A DNA stretch of 8,456 nt, taken from assembly GCA_002415895.1 (NCBI GenBank), contig DIAV01000243.1:1095-9550 (forward strand), read 5' to 3'. The translations under genes were made by a program, and so were the position numbers. Source of the stretch: Anaerolineales bacterium UBA5069 (lineage in GTDB: Bacteria > Chloroflexota > Anaerolineae > Caldilineales > Caldilineaceae). The notes beneath the pieces were generated by a model. That model saw only the letters and a program-made list of their open reading frames with translations, had not been told where the DNA came from and searched no databases. Shown one piece after another: positions 1 through 7,367 of the stretch. Position 1 is the first letter of the stretch, and the number at the start of each line of letters is the position of its first letter.

Positions 1-732
1 GGCGTTTTTATCACCTATTGGGGTCTGCCCGTTTGGGTGGGCGTGCTGGGCGCGATTGGCACAGGCGCAATCGCCGGCCTGCTGACGGGCACAATTGTCT
101 CGCGTATGAAGATTCCACCCTTTATTGCCACGCTGGGCATGTTCTATGTGGCCAAGGGGCTGGCGTTGGTGATTTCGGACCTGCGGCCAATCTACTTTGT
201 GGATACGCCCCTCTTCCAGAAGGTCGCCATGGGCTCCCTGATTGGGCAGGTCGTCCCTGCTTTCCCCATCCCCAACGCTGTGCTGATACTCTTCGGTGCA
301 GCAATTGTGGCGTGGGTAATTCTCTCCAAGACTGTGCTGGGGCGCTACACCTTTGCCATTGGCAGCAACGAGGAGGCCACGCGCCTCTCTGGCGTCAAGG
401 TCAATAACTGGAAGACACTTGTCTATATGCTCTCCGGCATGTTCGCCGGATTGGGCGGCGTGCTCATGGCCTCGCGCCTCAACTCGGCGCAACCGGCGCT
501 GGGTGCAGGCTACGAACTTGATGCGATTGCCGCCGTCGTCATTGGTGGCACATCGCTCAGCGGCGGCGAAGGCTCCATTCTGGGCACCATCATCGGCGCG
601 TTCGTCATCAGCGTGCTGACGAATGGCCTGCGCCTGCTCTCCGTGCCGCAGGAGTGGCAAATGGTCGTAACTGGCGCAATTGTTGTCATTGCCGTCTATC
701 TGGACGTTCTCCGCCGCAGCCGCATGAAGTAA
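1..732 (+). CDS. Sugar ABC transporter permease, RbsC family (5'-truncated by window edge)
   Basis: This is an inner-membrane permease subunit of a ribose/xylose-type (CUT2) sugar importer. It would work with an RbsA-like ATPase and an RbsB-like binding protein, presumably encoded upstream. The open frame runs from base 1, and 243 residues are visible against about 320 for the family, so roughly the first quarter is missing. Family marks seen: the block from GLLTGTIVSRMKIPPF to IATLGMF near fragment residues 27-47, the EAA-like loop GSNEEATRLSGV at 121-132 that contacts the ATPase, and the C-terminal block beginning GAGYELDAIAAVVIGGTSLSGG and continuing with GSILGTIIGAF. Several hydrophobic helices follow one another and the protein ends RRSRMK. 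The substrate cannot be read from a permease. The fucose isomerase downstream suggests a deoxyhexose or pentose, which is inference. An internal GTG at 37 is not the true start, because homology continues upstream of it. Confidence 0.93.
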   Translation, partial: GVFITYWGLPVWVGVLGAIGTGAIAGLLTGTIVSRMKIPPFIATLGMFYVAKGLALVISDLRPIYFVDTPLFQKVAMGSLIGQVVPAFPIPNAVLILFGAAIVAWVILSKTVLGRYTFAIGSNEEATRLSGVKVNNWKTLVYMLSGMFAGLGGVLMASRLNSAQPALGAGYELDAIAAVVIGGTSLSGGEGSILGTIIGAFVISVLTNGLRLLSVPQEWQMVVTGAIVVIAVYLDVLRRSRMK

Positions 733-866
733 CAACGATAACGCAGAATCGCCCCTTACACTTTGCGCCCGGCCCCTGTTGATGCGGAGAGAGGCCAGCC
801 TTGCGGTTACCAGTGGGCTAAATGTGAATCTCACGCTCCTGCGTTCCAAATGCTGGAAACACGCAC

Positions 867-872
867 AGGGAG
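867..872 (+). promoter_or_regulatory. Ribosome binding site deciding a TTG start
   Basis: AGGGAG lies 6 bases upstream of the TTG at 879. The nearest in-frame ATG (888) would be 15 bases away, so this site favours the TTG codon for the hydrolase gene. Confidence 0.6.
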
Positions 873-878
873 TTCGTA

Positions 879-2204
879 TTGGGCATCATGATCCTGCTCG
901 TTGCGCTGCTTATTGAGATAGCATTTGCAGCATACTGTGTGTTCACAAGGTCGAACCAAACGAAGGCCAGAAGTGTCGTCCGGCTGGTCGCATTCGGCGT
1001 CTTTGTTCTCCTCATGCTGGTGTCAGTCATTGAGTGGGGCTTTCGGTGGTATGCGCTTGCGGCCCTGCTGCTGATATGGGCATTGCTGGGTGCGCAGACG
1101 TTGTTACGCGGGCAGCAGAAAAAGGAGTACAGGACCGGACGCATCCTGTTCGAGGCAGTCGCCATGTTGCTGCTCGTCGTTGTCGCGCTCATCCCTGCTC
1201 TTGTTTTCCCCCAGCATAAAGCCCCCAGAGTGACAGGCACGCATGAGATTGCCACTGTCACCAATACCTATACTGACCCCAGCCGCACCGAAACTTTCAC
1301 CAATACAGGCGCGAAGCGCGAGGTTAATGTGGAATGCTGGTATCCTCTGGATGAGGAGGGGAAGTATCCGCTCATCGTGTTCTCGCATGGCGCGTTTGGG
1401 ATCAAAGCCAGCAACACATCCACCTTTACAGATTTGGCGAGCAACGGCTATGTGGTCTGCTCGATCGACCATCCCTATCATGCCTTGTATACCATGGACA
1501 GCGAACGCCACCTCGTCCGCAGTGATCGGTCATTTATGCAGGAGGTCATCGACGCGAACAACGGCAAATATGATGAAGCCACCATCTTTGCGCTGCAGCA
1601 GAAGTGGATGCAACTGCGCGTTGCCGACATAGAATTCGTTCTCGATACACTGCTTGCACAGGCGCAGGACCCCGCTGCCGATGCGTTCTATCGACACATT
1701 GACCCTGAGAAAATCGGCTTAATGGGCCATAGTCTGGGCGGTGCATCGAGCGCGCTCGTGGCCCGAGAGCGAAATGACATCGGCGCGGTGGTCAATCTGG
1801 ATGCCGATCTGATGGGTGAGTATGTGGATTTTGCCGACGGCACATATGTGTTGAACGACACGCTGTTCCCTGTCCCCATCCTGACGATTCTTGCTGATGA
1901 CATGGTGCGCTTGATTGATGCCGTACCGAACGCAAATGAAACCGTCGCAGTCCAGCATGTATCTGCGAGCGCGCCGCACGCGTACGAAGTTCACATTATG
2001 GGCACGGATCACCAGAGCCTGACTGATCTGCCGCTTGTGTCGCCGGCGCTGGCCTCCTTGATCACAATGTCGGTAAAAAAGGCCGGTGGCGGTGCGACCG
2101 CCGACAAATACGCTGTTATCGAAAAAATGAACGATCTTGTATTGGGATTCTTCAATTTCCATCTGAAGGGTGCGGGAAGCTTTGCCCCTGCAGCAACCTA
2201 CTAA
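879..2204 (+). CDS. Membrane-anchored alpha/beta hydrolase, PAF-acetylhydrolase-like
   Basis: This 441-residue protein has two parts. Residues 1-110 hold four hydrophobic helices (about 3-22, 33-51, 56-74 and 88-110). The rest is an alpha/beta hydrolase domain, probably outside the membrane. The nucleophile elbow is GHSLGG with Ser285. Asp308 in VNLDADLMG and His378 in GTDHQSLTDL fit the acid and base of the triad. Ser-to-Asp spacing is 23, the same as recalled for human plasma PAF-acetylhydrolase (Ser273, Asp296, His351), whose His also sits in an HQ..(T/A)D context. FSHG at 168-171 can supply the oxyanion hole. The natural substrate is unknown; an ester or lipid hydrolase is the general expectation. 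The start is TTG 879, supported by AGGGAG. The gene reads more AT-rich than its neighbours (bases 2101-2160 are about 37% G+C), which may reflect transfer. It is followed after 22 bp by the DUF4432 gene, suggesting co-transcription. Confidence 0.85.
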   Translation: MGIMILLVALLIEIAFAAYCVFTRSNQTKARSVVRLVAFGVFVLLMLVSVIEWGFRWYALAALLLIWALLGAQTLLRGQQKKEYRTGRILFEAVAMLLLVVVALIPALVFPQHKAPRVTGTHEIATVTNTYTDPSRTETFTNTGAKREVNVECWYPLDEEGKYPLIVFSHGAFGIKASNTSTFTDLASNGYVVCSIDHPYHALYTMDSERHLVRSDRSFMQEVIDANNGKYDEATIFALQQKWMQLRVADIEFVLDTLLAQAQDPAADAFYRHIDPEKIGLMGHSLGGASSALVARERNDIGAVVNLDADLMGEYVDFADGTYVLNDTLFPVPILTILADDMVRLIDAVPNANETVAVQHVSASAPHAYEVHIMGTDHQSLTDLPLVSPALASLITMSVKKAGGGATADKYAVIEKMNDLVLGFFNFHLKGAGSFAPAATY

Positions 2205-2210
2205 GCAACG

Positions 2211-2216
2211 AAAAGG
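2211..2216 (+). promoter_or_regulatory. Ribosome binding site of the DUF4432 gene
   Basis: AAAAGG sits 10 bases before ATG 2227, in the gap after the hydrolase stop. It supports this start over the in-frame ATG at 2170, which lies inside the hydrolase gene and would add 19 residues with no family character. Confidence 0.5.
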
Positions 2217-2226
2217 TAGAAGCATT

Positions 2227-3309
2227 ATGGCCGCCACACGGATTCGTTTGATCCCCGCCATGTTCGAGCGCAACGAAGAGTTGCTCGTAGAACATGGCCA
2301 CTTAATCGCGAGCGTCTTCCGTTTTGAAAGCGGTGTCTGTGCATTGCGTCTGAGCAATGACTTGGGCGAGCTTGTGCTGCTGCCATTCCAGGGGCAGCAG
2401 ATTTGGTCTGCCAGCTTCGGCGGGCGCGAATTGACGATGAAGTCCATGTTTGATCAGCCGCGCCCCACGCGTGTCTATCTTGACACCTACGGCGCGTTTC
2501 TCATCCATTGCGGCATCACCGCCATGGGCGTACCCGCGGCTGCCGACACTCACCCGCTCCACGGTGAATTGCCCAACGCTCCCTATGCCGAAGCATGGGT
2601 TGTCACGGGCGAGGATGAGCACGGCGAGTTCATTGGGCTGCACGGCCACTATCAGCATACTGTGGCCTTTGCGCACAATTACGTGGCAACGCCAACCGTC
2701 AAGCTCTATACCGGCTCCACGCTCTTCTCTGCGCGCATGGAGGTCAAGAACCTCAAACGCACGCCGATGGAGTTGATGTACATGGCGCATGTCAACTTTC
2801 GCCCCGTGGATGACGGTCGCCTTGTCTATAGCGCGCCGTCCGATGCCGCGCATGTGCGCGTGCGGACAAGCATTCCGTCACACATCAAGCCGGGGCCGGG
2901 CTTCCGCGAGTTTATTGATGAACTGGCGCAGAACCCCGAGCAGCATCATGTGCTCAAGCCAGGGCTGGCGTTTGACCCTGAAATTGTCTTCTATATTGAT
3001 TACAACGCGGATGCGGATGGCTGGGCGCACGCCATGCAACTGCACCCTGATGGCTCTGGCGACTACATTTGCCATAAGCCCGCACAACTGGACCACGGCG
3101 TGCGCTGGATTTCGCGCACGCCCGATCAGGATTGCCTGGGCATTGTGCTGCCCGCCACTGCCGAGCCCGAAGGCTACAGCGCCGAACAGGCCAAGGGCAA
3201 CATCAAGACGCTGGGCGCGGGTGATGAGTGGTTTGCCGAGCTGTGGATGGGCTACCTGCCGCCCGAGCAGGCCGCCGACATGGAGAAGACAATCAACACA
3301 TTGCGTTGA
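2227..3309 (+). CDS. DUF4432 / aldose 1-epimerase-like protein (putative sugar mutarotase)
   Basis: This 360-residue protein is probably cytoplasmic, with no signal peptide or membrane helix. It belongs to the galactose-mutarotase-like beta-sandwich superfamily, in the DUF4432 branch. Seen: an N-terminal block LVLLPFQGQQIWSASFGG, a first histidine motif HPLHGELPNAPY (His109, His112, Asn117), a second motif MAHVNFRP (His188), and a C-terminal LGAGDEWFAELWMGYLP. The two histidine motifs correspond in order to the substrate-binding histidines of GalM-type mutarotases. The region expected to carry the catalytic Glu reads GIVLPATAEPEGY, so the acid is not obvious there; Glu338 in FAELW is a candidate only. 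Known members are annotated as aldose 1-epimerase family proteins and few are characterised. Here it could interconvert anomers of the sugar used by the downstream isomerase, which is inferred from context. It probably forms a two-gene unit with the hydrolase. Confidence 0.8.
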   Translation: MAATRIRLIPAMFERNEELLVEHGHLIASVFRFESGVCALRLSNDLGELVLLPFQGQQIWSASFGGRELTMKSMFDQPRPTRVYLDTYGAFLIHCGITAMGVPAAADTHPLHGELPNAPYAEAWVVTGEDEHGEFIGLHGHYQHTVAFAHNYVATPTVKLYTGSTLFSARMEVKNLKRTPMELMYMAHVNFRPVDDGRLVYSAPSDAAHVRVRTSIPSHIKPGPGFREFIDELAQNPEQHHVLKPGLAFDPEIVFYIDYNADADGWAHAMQLHPDGSGDYICHKPAQLDHGVRWISRTPDQDCLGIVLPATAEPEGYSAEQAKGNIKTLGAGDEWFAELWMGYLPPEQAADMEKTINTLR

Positions 3310-3326
3310 TGCAAAGGTAGCATTGT

Positions 3327-3404
3327 GCGTAGTGGCGGCTTCAGCCGCCGTTCTCGAGGACGCGCCGCGGTGCATACCAACGGCAGCTAAAGCAGGCGCT
3401 ACGC
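3327..3404. repeat. Imperfect long palindrome (REP/MITE-like) in the gap before the aroE-like gene
   Basis: Bases 3327-3352 and 3379-3404 are 26-base arms that match as reverse complements at 21 of 26 positions, with 26 bases between them. The left arm contains its own perfect 7-bp hairpin, GGCGGCT-TC-AGCCGCC at 3334-3349; the right arm holds a decayed version (GGCAGCTAAAGCAGGC). The word TGTGCGTA occurs at 3324-3331 and again at 3414-3421, though the first copy overlaps the arm. No T-run follows, so it is not a standard intrinsic terminator. This looks like a dispersed palindromic element, not a coding region. It fills most of the 144-base gap. Confidence 0.65.
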
Positions 3405-3440
3405 AACGCGGTGTGTGCGTACCGCTCAGTGGCAGGTTAT

Positions 3441-3447
3441 AAAGGGG
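3441..3447 (+). promoter_or_regulatory. Ribosome binding site of the AroE-like gene
   Basis: AAAGGGG lies 6 bases before ATG 3454. It favours this start over the in-frame ATG at 3415, whose extra 13 residues (MRTAQWQVIKGWI) encode the binding site itself and lie next to the palindrome. Confidence 0.6.
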
Positions 3448-3453
3448 TGGATC

Positions 3454-4305
3454 ATGGATTACAAACCTCAACTGACAGGTCTCTTTGGCACGCCCGTAGC
3501 CGAGAATCCCTCGGTCGTGATGCTGGAGGCGGGCTTTCACGCCCTGAACCTGAACTGGCGCTACATTACCATGGAGGTCCAGCCCGAGAATTTGGGCGCG
3601 GCCGTGGGCGGACTGCGCGCCATGGGCTTCGCGGGCATCAACTGTACTGTGCCCCACAAGGTGGCGGTGATTCAGTATCTGGATGATGTGTCGCCCGACG
3701 CGCGCCTGATGGGGGCCGTCAACACCGTGCGGCGCGAGGGTGACCGTCTGATTGGCGAGAACACAGATGGCAAGGGCTTTCTGCGCGCGCTGCGCGAAGA
3801 TGGCGGCGTGGACCCCACAGGCAAGCGCTTTGTGGTGCTGGGAGCAGGCGGAGCGGCACGTGCCATGACCGTGGAACTGGCTTTAGCGGGTGCCGCAGAG
3901 ATTATCATCGTCAACCGCACGGCTGCGCGCGCGCTGCCGCTGGTCAATCTGCTCAACGAGAATACACCTGTGCGCGCCGGCTATGTGCCGTGGGAAGAGA
4001 CCTACGCCATCCCACCCGAGACGGACGTGGTTGTCAACACCACCTCGATTGGCCTCTACCCCGACCCGAACAAGCCGGACATTGACTATGACACCATCAT
4101 GCCGGCCATGGTTGTGTGCGACATCATCCCCAACCCGCCGCAGACGCGCTTTCTGGATTTGGCGGCCGCGCGCGGTGCGAAGACGCTCGACGGCCTCGGT
4201 ATGCTCGTCTACCAGGGCGCGATTGGCTTCAAGCTGTGGACGGGGCACGATGCGCCGGTGGATGTCATGCGCAACGCCCTTGCCGAAGCTTTTGGGGTGA
4301 AGTAG
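3454..4305 (+). CDS. Shikimate dehydrogenase family oxidoreductase (AroE-like)
   Basis: This 283-residue cytoplasmic NADP(H)-type dehydrogenase is the usual length for AroE. The family reaction is 3-dehydroshikimate to shikimate, or quinate oxidation in catabolic relatives. Seen: the N-terminal catalytic domain with CTVPHK (Lys69), GAVNT (Asn90) and NTDG (Asp105), which match E. coli Lys65, Asn86 and Asp102. Next come the nucleotide-binding loop GAGGAA (130-135) and NRTAAR from 154, the pattern that binds the NADP 2'-phosphate. NTTSIGLYPDP follows, then GLGMLVYQGA with Gln254. The family's GxPIxHSxSP substrate motif reads GTPVAENPSV (residues 12-21): the first binding serine is Asn18 and the second is kept as Ser20. 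Given this change and the sugar genes around it, the true substrate may not be shikimate. The stop is 3 bp from the methyltransferase start. No other aromatic-pathway gene is in view, so I give no symbol. Confidence 0.88.
   Translation: MDYKPQLTGLFGTPVAENPSVVMLEAGFHALNLNWRYITMEVQPENLGAAVGGLRAMGFAGINCTVPHKVAVIQYLDDVSPDARLMGAVNTVRREGDRLIGENTDGKGFLRALREDGGVDPTGKRFVVLGAGGAARAMTVELALAGAAEIIIVNRTAARALPLVNLLNENTPVRAGYVPWEETYAIPPETDVVVNTTSIGLYPDPNKPDIDYDTIMPAMVVCDIIPNPPQTRFLDLAAARGAKTLDGLGMLVYQGAIGFKLWTGHDAPVDVMRNALAEAFGVK
4294..4300 (+). promoter_or_regulatory. Ribosome binding site of the methyltransferase, inside the aroE-like gene
   Basis: GGGGTGA lies within the last codons of the upstream gene, 8 bases before ATG 4309. 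Together with the 3-bp spacing between stop and start it suggests translational coupling. Confidence 0.5.
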
Positions 4306-4308
4306 GGC

Positions 4309-5325
4309 ATGGCGCGCCCGCGGGACGGCTCTGCTGAACAGAAGGCTAACAACCCCGCGCCTGTCGACGGCATGCGTGGCGAGAGGGATGAGATGGGTGG
4401 AGCCAGTCGTGGGAATGCGCCGGCGCCGCGTGGCAGCAGTACGCGCGCCTTTGGCACGGGCAACCGCATTAACCACGATGCGTCCAGCTACTACGCCTCG
4501 CGCATGTATAACGGCGTTGAAAGCGGCGCGCCGCCGCAGGCCTCCCTTGGTGTGGAATCGCCCTTGCCCACAGCGCTTGCGAACACAATCATCTGCGCCT
4601 CATCCGAGCGCATGGAGACGCTGCCTGACGGCTGCATCCACCTGATGGTGACGTCGCCGCCCTACAACGTGACCAAGGAGTATGACGACGATCTCTCGCT
4701 GCACGAGTATCTGGGGCTGCTGCGCGCTGTCTTTGCCGAGACATGGCGCGTGCTTGCGCCAGGCGGGCGCGCCTGCATCAACGTGGCAAACCTGGGGCGC
4801 AAGCCATACATCCCGCTGAGCGACCATGTGACAATGCTCATGCTGGACCTCGGCTTTCTCATGCGCGGCGAAATCATCTGGAGCAAGGGCGCGGGGGCGG
4901 GTGTCTCCATGGCGTGGGGGTCGTGGCAGTCCGCATCCAACCCTGTGCTGCGCGACACGCACGAGTACATTCTGGTTTTCAGCAAGGGCAGTTTCAAGCG
5001 CAGCAGCGTGGGGCGGCGGAATACCATCGGCCGCGAGGCGTTCATGGAATGGACCAAATCGGTGTGGACAATGAACACCGAATCGGCGCGCAAGGTGGGC
5101 CACCCCGCGCCTTTCCCCGTGGAGCTGCCTGCACGCCTGATCCAGCTCTACACCTTTGCGGGTGATGTGGTGCTGGATCCCTTCATGGGCAGCGGCAGCA
5201 CAGCGCTGGCCGCGCGCGATGCGGGGCGCACCTGGGTGGGCTACGAGATGAATCCCGATTACATTGCGCTGGCCGAGAAGCGGCTCAACCCGCCCGAAAA
5301 AGCCAAAGCAAAGCGCAAGCGATGA
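4309..5325 (+). CDS. DNA methyltransferase, class beta N4-cytosine / N6-adenine type
   Basis: This 338-residue protein transfers a methyl group from S-adenosylmethionine to an exocyclic amino group in DNA. The catalytic motif IV is TSPPYN (residues 115-120). It precedes the AdoMet-binding motif [14 protein letters not shown] (from Asp290), the order that defines class beta. The SPPY form is commonest in N4-cytosine enzymes but also occurs in N6-adenine ones, so the methylated base is undecided. Between them lie [18 protein letters not shown] and [10 protein letters not shown], both typical. An N-terminal stretch of about 47 polar residues looks disordered, then comes a conserved-looking block [18 protein letters not shown] (48-65) that may belong to the target-recognition part. 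The C-terminus is strongly basic (AKAKRKR). ATG 4309 is chosen for its ribosome binding site; ATG codons at residues 22 and 29 are alternatives. No restriction endonuclease gene is adjacent, so it is probably an orphan methyltransferase. Confidence 0.88.
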   Translation: MARPRDGSAEQKANNPAPVDGMRGERDEMGGASRGNAPAPRGSSTRAFGTGNRINHDASSYYASRMYNGVESGAPPQASLGVESPLPTALANTIICASSERMETLPDGCIHLMVTSPPYNVTKEYDDDLSLHEYLGLLRAVFAETWRVLAPGGRACINVANLGRKPYIPLSDHVTMLMLDLGFLMRGEIIWSKGAGAGVSMAWGSWQSASNPVLRDTHEYILVFSKGSFKRSSVGRRNTIGREAFMEWTKSVWTMNTESARKVGHPAPFPVELPARLIQLYTFAGDVVLDPFMGSGSTALAARDAGRTWVGYEMNPDYIALAEKRLNPPEKAKAKRKR

Positions 5326-5418
5326 GCCACAAAGCAAGTGTGCAGATAGAGCGCCCGTATGCGAACGCAGCGTACCGGCTGATTGCAGCTTTCACATTTC
5401 GTCTTCCATAGCGAAGTC

Positions 5419-5426
5419 AAAAGGAG
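5419..5426 (+). promoter_or_regulatory. Strong ribosome binding site of fucI
   Basis: AAAAGGAG lies 8 bases before ATG 5435, a near-ideal Shine-Dalgarno. It fixes the start of the isomerase and rules out an upstream in-frame start at 5264, which lies within the methyltransferase gene. Confidence 0.8.
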
Positions 5427-5434
5427 TCCAAATC

Positions 5435-7231
5435 ATGGAAAAGAATCAACCCGTAAATCGCCTGATTGGCGAGATGCCCAAAGTGGGCATTCGCCCCACC
5501 ATTGACGGCCGCCTGGGCGGCGTGCGCGAATCGCTGGAGGCGCAGACCATGGCCCAGGCGCAGGCCGTGGCCGACCTCATCAGCAGCAACCTGCGTCATT
5601 ACAATGGCCTGCCCGTGGAGTGCATTATTGCTGACAGCACCATCGGCGGCGTGGCCGAGGCCGCCAGGTGCGCCGAGAAGTTCCGGCGCGCAGGCGTGGG
5701 CGTCAGCATTACGGTCACGCCGTGCTGGTGCTACGGCTCCGAGACGATGGACATGGACGCGCATCTGCCCAAAGCGGTGTGGGGTTTCAACGGCACCGAG
5801 CGCCCGGGCGCTGTCTACCTGGCGGCTGTGTCGGCGGCGCACGCACAGAAGGGACTGCCCATTTTCAACATCTATGGGCGCGATGTGCAGGATGGCGGCG
5901 ACGGCAGCATCCCCGCCGATGTGGCCGAGAAGCTGCTCACCTTTGCCCGCGCAGGGCTGGCCGTGGCCGACATGCGCGGCAAATCGTACCTCAGCATGGG
6001 CGGCACAAGCATGGGCATTGCCGGCTCCATTGTGAACCAGGAGCTCTTTCAGGAGTACTTCGGCATGCGCGTCGAGGTCATCGACATGGTGGAGTTCGTG
6101 CGCCGCATGGACCGCGCAATCTATGATCCCGAAGAATTCGCACAGGCGCTGGCGTGGACGAAGGCCAACTGCACCGAGGGCAAGGACTGGAACGCCGAAG
6201 ACAAGCAGCAGAGCCGTGCAGAAAAAGATGCTGCGTGGGAAACCTCGGTGAAGATGGCGCTGATTGCGCGCGATCTCATGGTGGGCAATCCCAAGCTGGC
6301 CGCCATGGGTTATGGCGAAGAAGCCAACGGCCACAATGCCATTGCCGCAGGCTTCCAGGGGCAGCGCCAGTGGACCGACCACCTGCCCAATGGCGACTTC
6401 CTTGAAGCCGTGCTCAACTCGTCATTTGATTGGCACGGGATTCGCCAGCCCTACATTGTGGCCACAGAGAATGATTCGCTCAACGGCATCACCATGCTCA
6501 TGGGCCATTTGCTCAATGGCGCGGCACAAATCTTTGCCGATGTGCGCACCTACTGGAGCCCGGACGCCGTGAAGCGCGTGACGGGCCACACGCTGGAAGG
6601 GCACGCCGCAGGTGGCATCCTGCACCTGATCAACTCCGGCCCTGCCGCGCTGGATGGCACGGGTGAAGTCATGCGCAACGGCGAACCGGCCATGGTGCCC
6701 TTCTGGGAAATGTCGAGTGATGAGGCACAGGCATGCCTTGATGCGACAACCTGGCATGCAGGCAGCCTGGGTTACTTCCGCGGCGGCGGCTGGTCTACCC
6801 GCTTCCGCACGCGCGGCGGCATGCCCGTTACCATGGCGCGCCTCAACCTGGTCAAAGGATTGGGGCCGGCACTGCAAATTGCCGAAGGCTGGACCGTGGC
6901 CCTGCCCGACGAAGTGCACAAGACGCTTGACGAGCGCACAGATCCTACCTGGCCCACCACCTGGTTTGTGCCGCGCACCACGGGCAGCGGCCCCTTCCGC
7001 GATGTTTACACCGTGATGAACAACTGGGGCGCAAACCACGGCGCAATTGGCTACGGCCACTATGGCGCGCAGCTGATGGCGCTGGCCTCCATGCTGCGTA
7101 TCCCCGTCTACATGCACAATGTAGACGAGACGCAGATCTTCCGCCCCAGTGTGTGGACGACCTTCGGCGCAAACGAGCCCATGGGCGCGGACTTCCGTGC
7201 CTGTGCGGCCTTTGGGCCGCTGTACAAGTAA
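5435..7231 (+). CDS. fucI: L-fucose isomerase
   Basis: This cytoplasmic enzyme converts L-fucose to L-fuculose, and in many bacteria also D-arabinose to D-ribulose, using Mn2+. At 598 residues it matches the family (E. coli FucI 591) and resembles it closely from end to end. Seen near the start are [11 protein letters not shown] and [12 protein letters not shown], then [94 protein letters not shown], and FGPLYK at the end. The metal ligands are all present: Glu345 (ATENDSLNG), Asp369 (FADVRTYW) and His535 (NWGANHG). These correspond to E. coli Glu337, Asp361 and His528, with the same 24-residue Glu-Asp spacing. The start is set by AAAAGGAG. A 109-bp gap separates it from the methyltransferase, so it may have its own promoter, though I see no convincing one. 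The next enzymes of the pathway (FucK, FucA) are not in the window. Confidence 0.97.
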   Translation: MEKNQPVNRLIGEMPKVGIRPTIDGRLGGVRESLEAQTMAQAQAVADLISSNLRHYNGLPVECIIADSTIGGVAEAARCAEKFRRAGVGVSITVTPCWCYGSETMDMDAHLPKAVWGFNGTERPGAVYLAAVSAAHAQKGLPIFNIYGRDVQDGGDGSIPADVAEKLLTFARAGLAVADMRGKSYLSMGGTSMGIAGSIVNQELFQEYFGMRVEVIDMVEFVRRMDRAIYDPEEFAQALAWTKANCTEGKDWNAEDKQQSRAEKDAAWETSVKMALIARDLMVGNPKLAAMGYGEEANGHNAIAAGFQGQRQWTDHLPNGDFLEAVLNSSFDWHGIRQPYIVATENDSLNGITMLMGHLLNGAAQIFADVRTYWSPDAVKRVTGHTLEGHAAGGILHLINSGPAALDGTGEVMRNGEPAMVPFWEMSSDEAQACLDATTWHAGSLGYFRGGGWSTRFRTRGGMPVTMARLNLVKGLGPALQIAEGWTVALPDEVHKTLDERTDPTWPTTWFVPRTTGSGPFRDVYTVMNNWGANHGAIGYGHYGAQLMALASMLRIPVYMHNVDETQIFRPSVWTTFGANEPMGADFRACAAFGPLYK

Positions 7232-7258
7232 CATCGATAATTGAAGATTGATCACTGA

Positions 7259-7316
7259 AGGCTGCGTTATGCAGCGACGCTTCGGATTGCGGAAGCGTCG
7301 CTGCATAACGCAGCCT
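7259..7316. repeat. 25-bp perfect inverted repeat with 8-base loop
   Basis: Bases 7259-7283 are an exact reverse complement of 7292-7316, with loop GGATTGCG. Each arm also contains its own small hairpin, GCTGC-GTTAT-GCAGC at 7261-7275 and GCTGC-ATAAC-GCAGC at 7300-7314. The same strand could therefore fold as one long rod or as a three-stem cloverleaf with a central 8-bp stem (7276-7283 with 7292-7299). It starts 28 bases after the fucI stop and ends 51 bases before the EamA start. No T-run follows on either strand, so it is not a canonical Rho-independent terminator. It may still end or stabilise the fucI transcript, or be a small palindromic mobile element. I see no target-site duplication. 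Confidence 0.9.
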
Positions 7317-7367
7317 ATTACCAGCGGCCAATCACCTGCCAGCCATGAGCGGTCTACCACGATCTCA

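Noticed and set aside
738..746. ATAACGCAG after the permease, also present in the right arm of the 7259-7316 hairpin
   Set aside because: Nine bases with no surrounding similarity or pairing; chance is likely.
845..859. TTCCA-AATGC-TGGAA small hairpin upstream of the hydrolase
   Set aside because: Five base pairs only, with no linked motif; it may occur by chance.
5383..5410. Promoter-like TTGCAG with a downstream CATAGC before fucI
   Set aside because: The -10 match is poor and the phylum's promoter consensus is uncertain.
5264..5434. 57-codon extension of fucI overlapping the methyltransferase
   Set aside because: An excellent Shine-Dalgarno precedes ATG 5435 and family homology starts just after it.
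5417..6382. Long minus-strand open frame (321 codons) opposite fucI
   Set aside because: It is rich in Ala, His and Gly as expected of a shadow of a GC-rich gene, and fucI on the other strand is certain.
7248..7367. 40-codon N-terminal extension of the EamA transporter starting upstream of the hairpin
   Set aside because: The extension reads through the 25-bp palindrome and has no membrane or family character; the first helix begins about 12 residues after ATG 7368.
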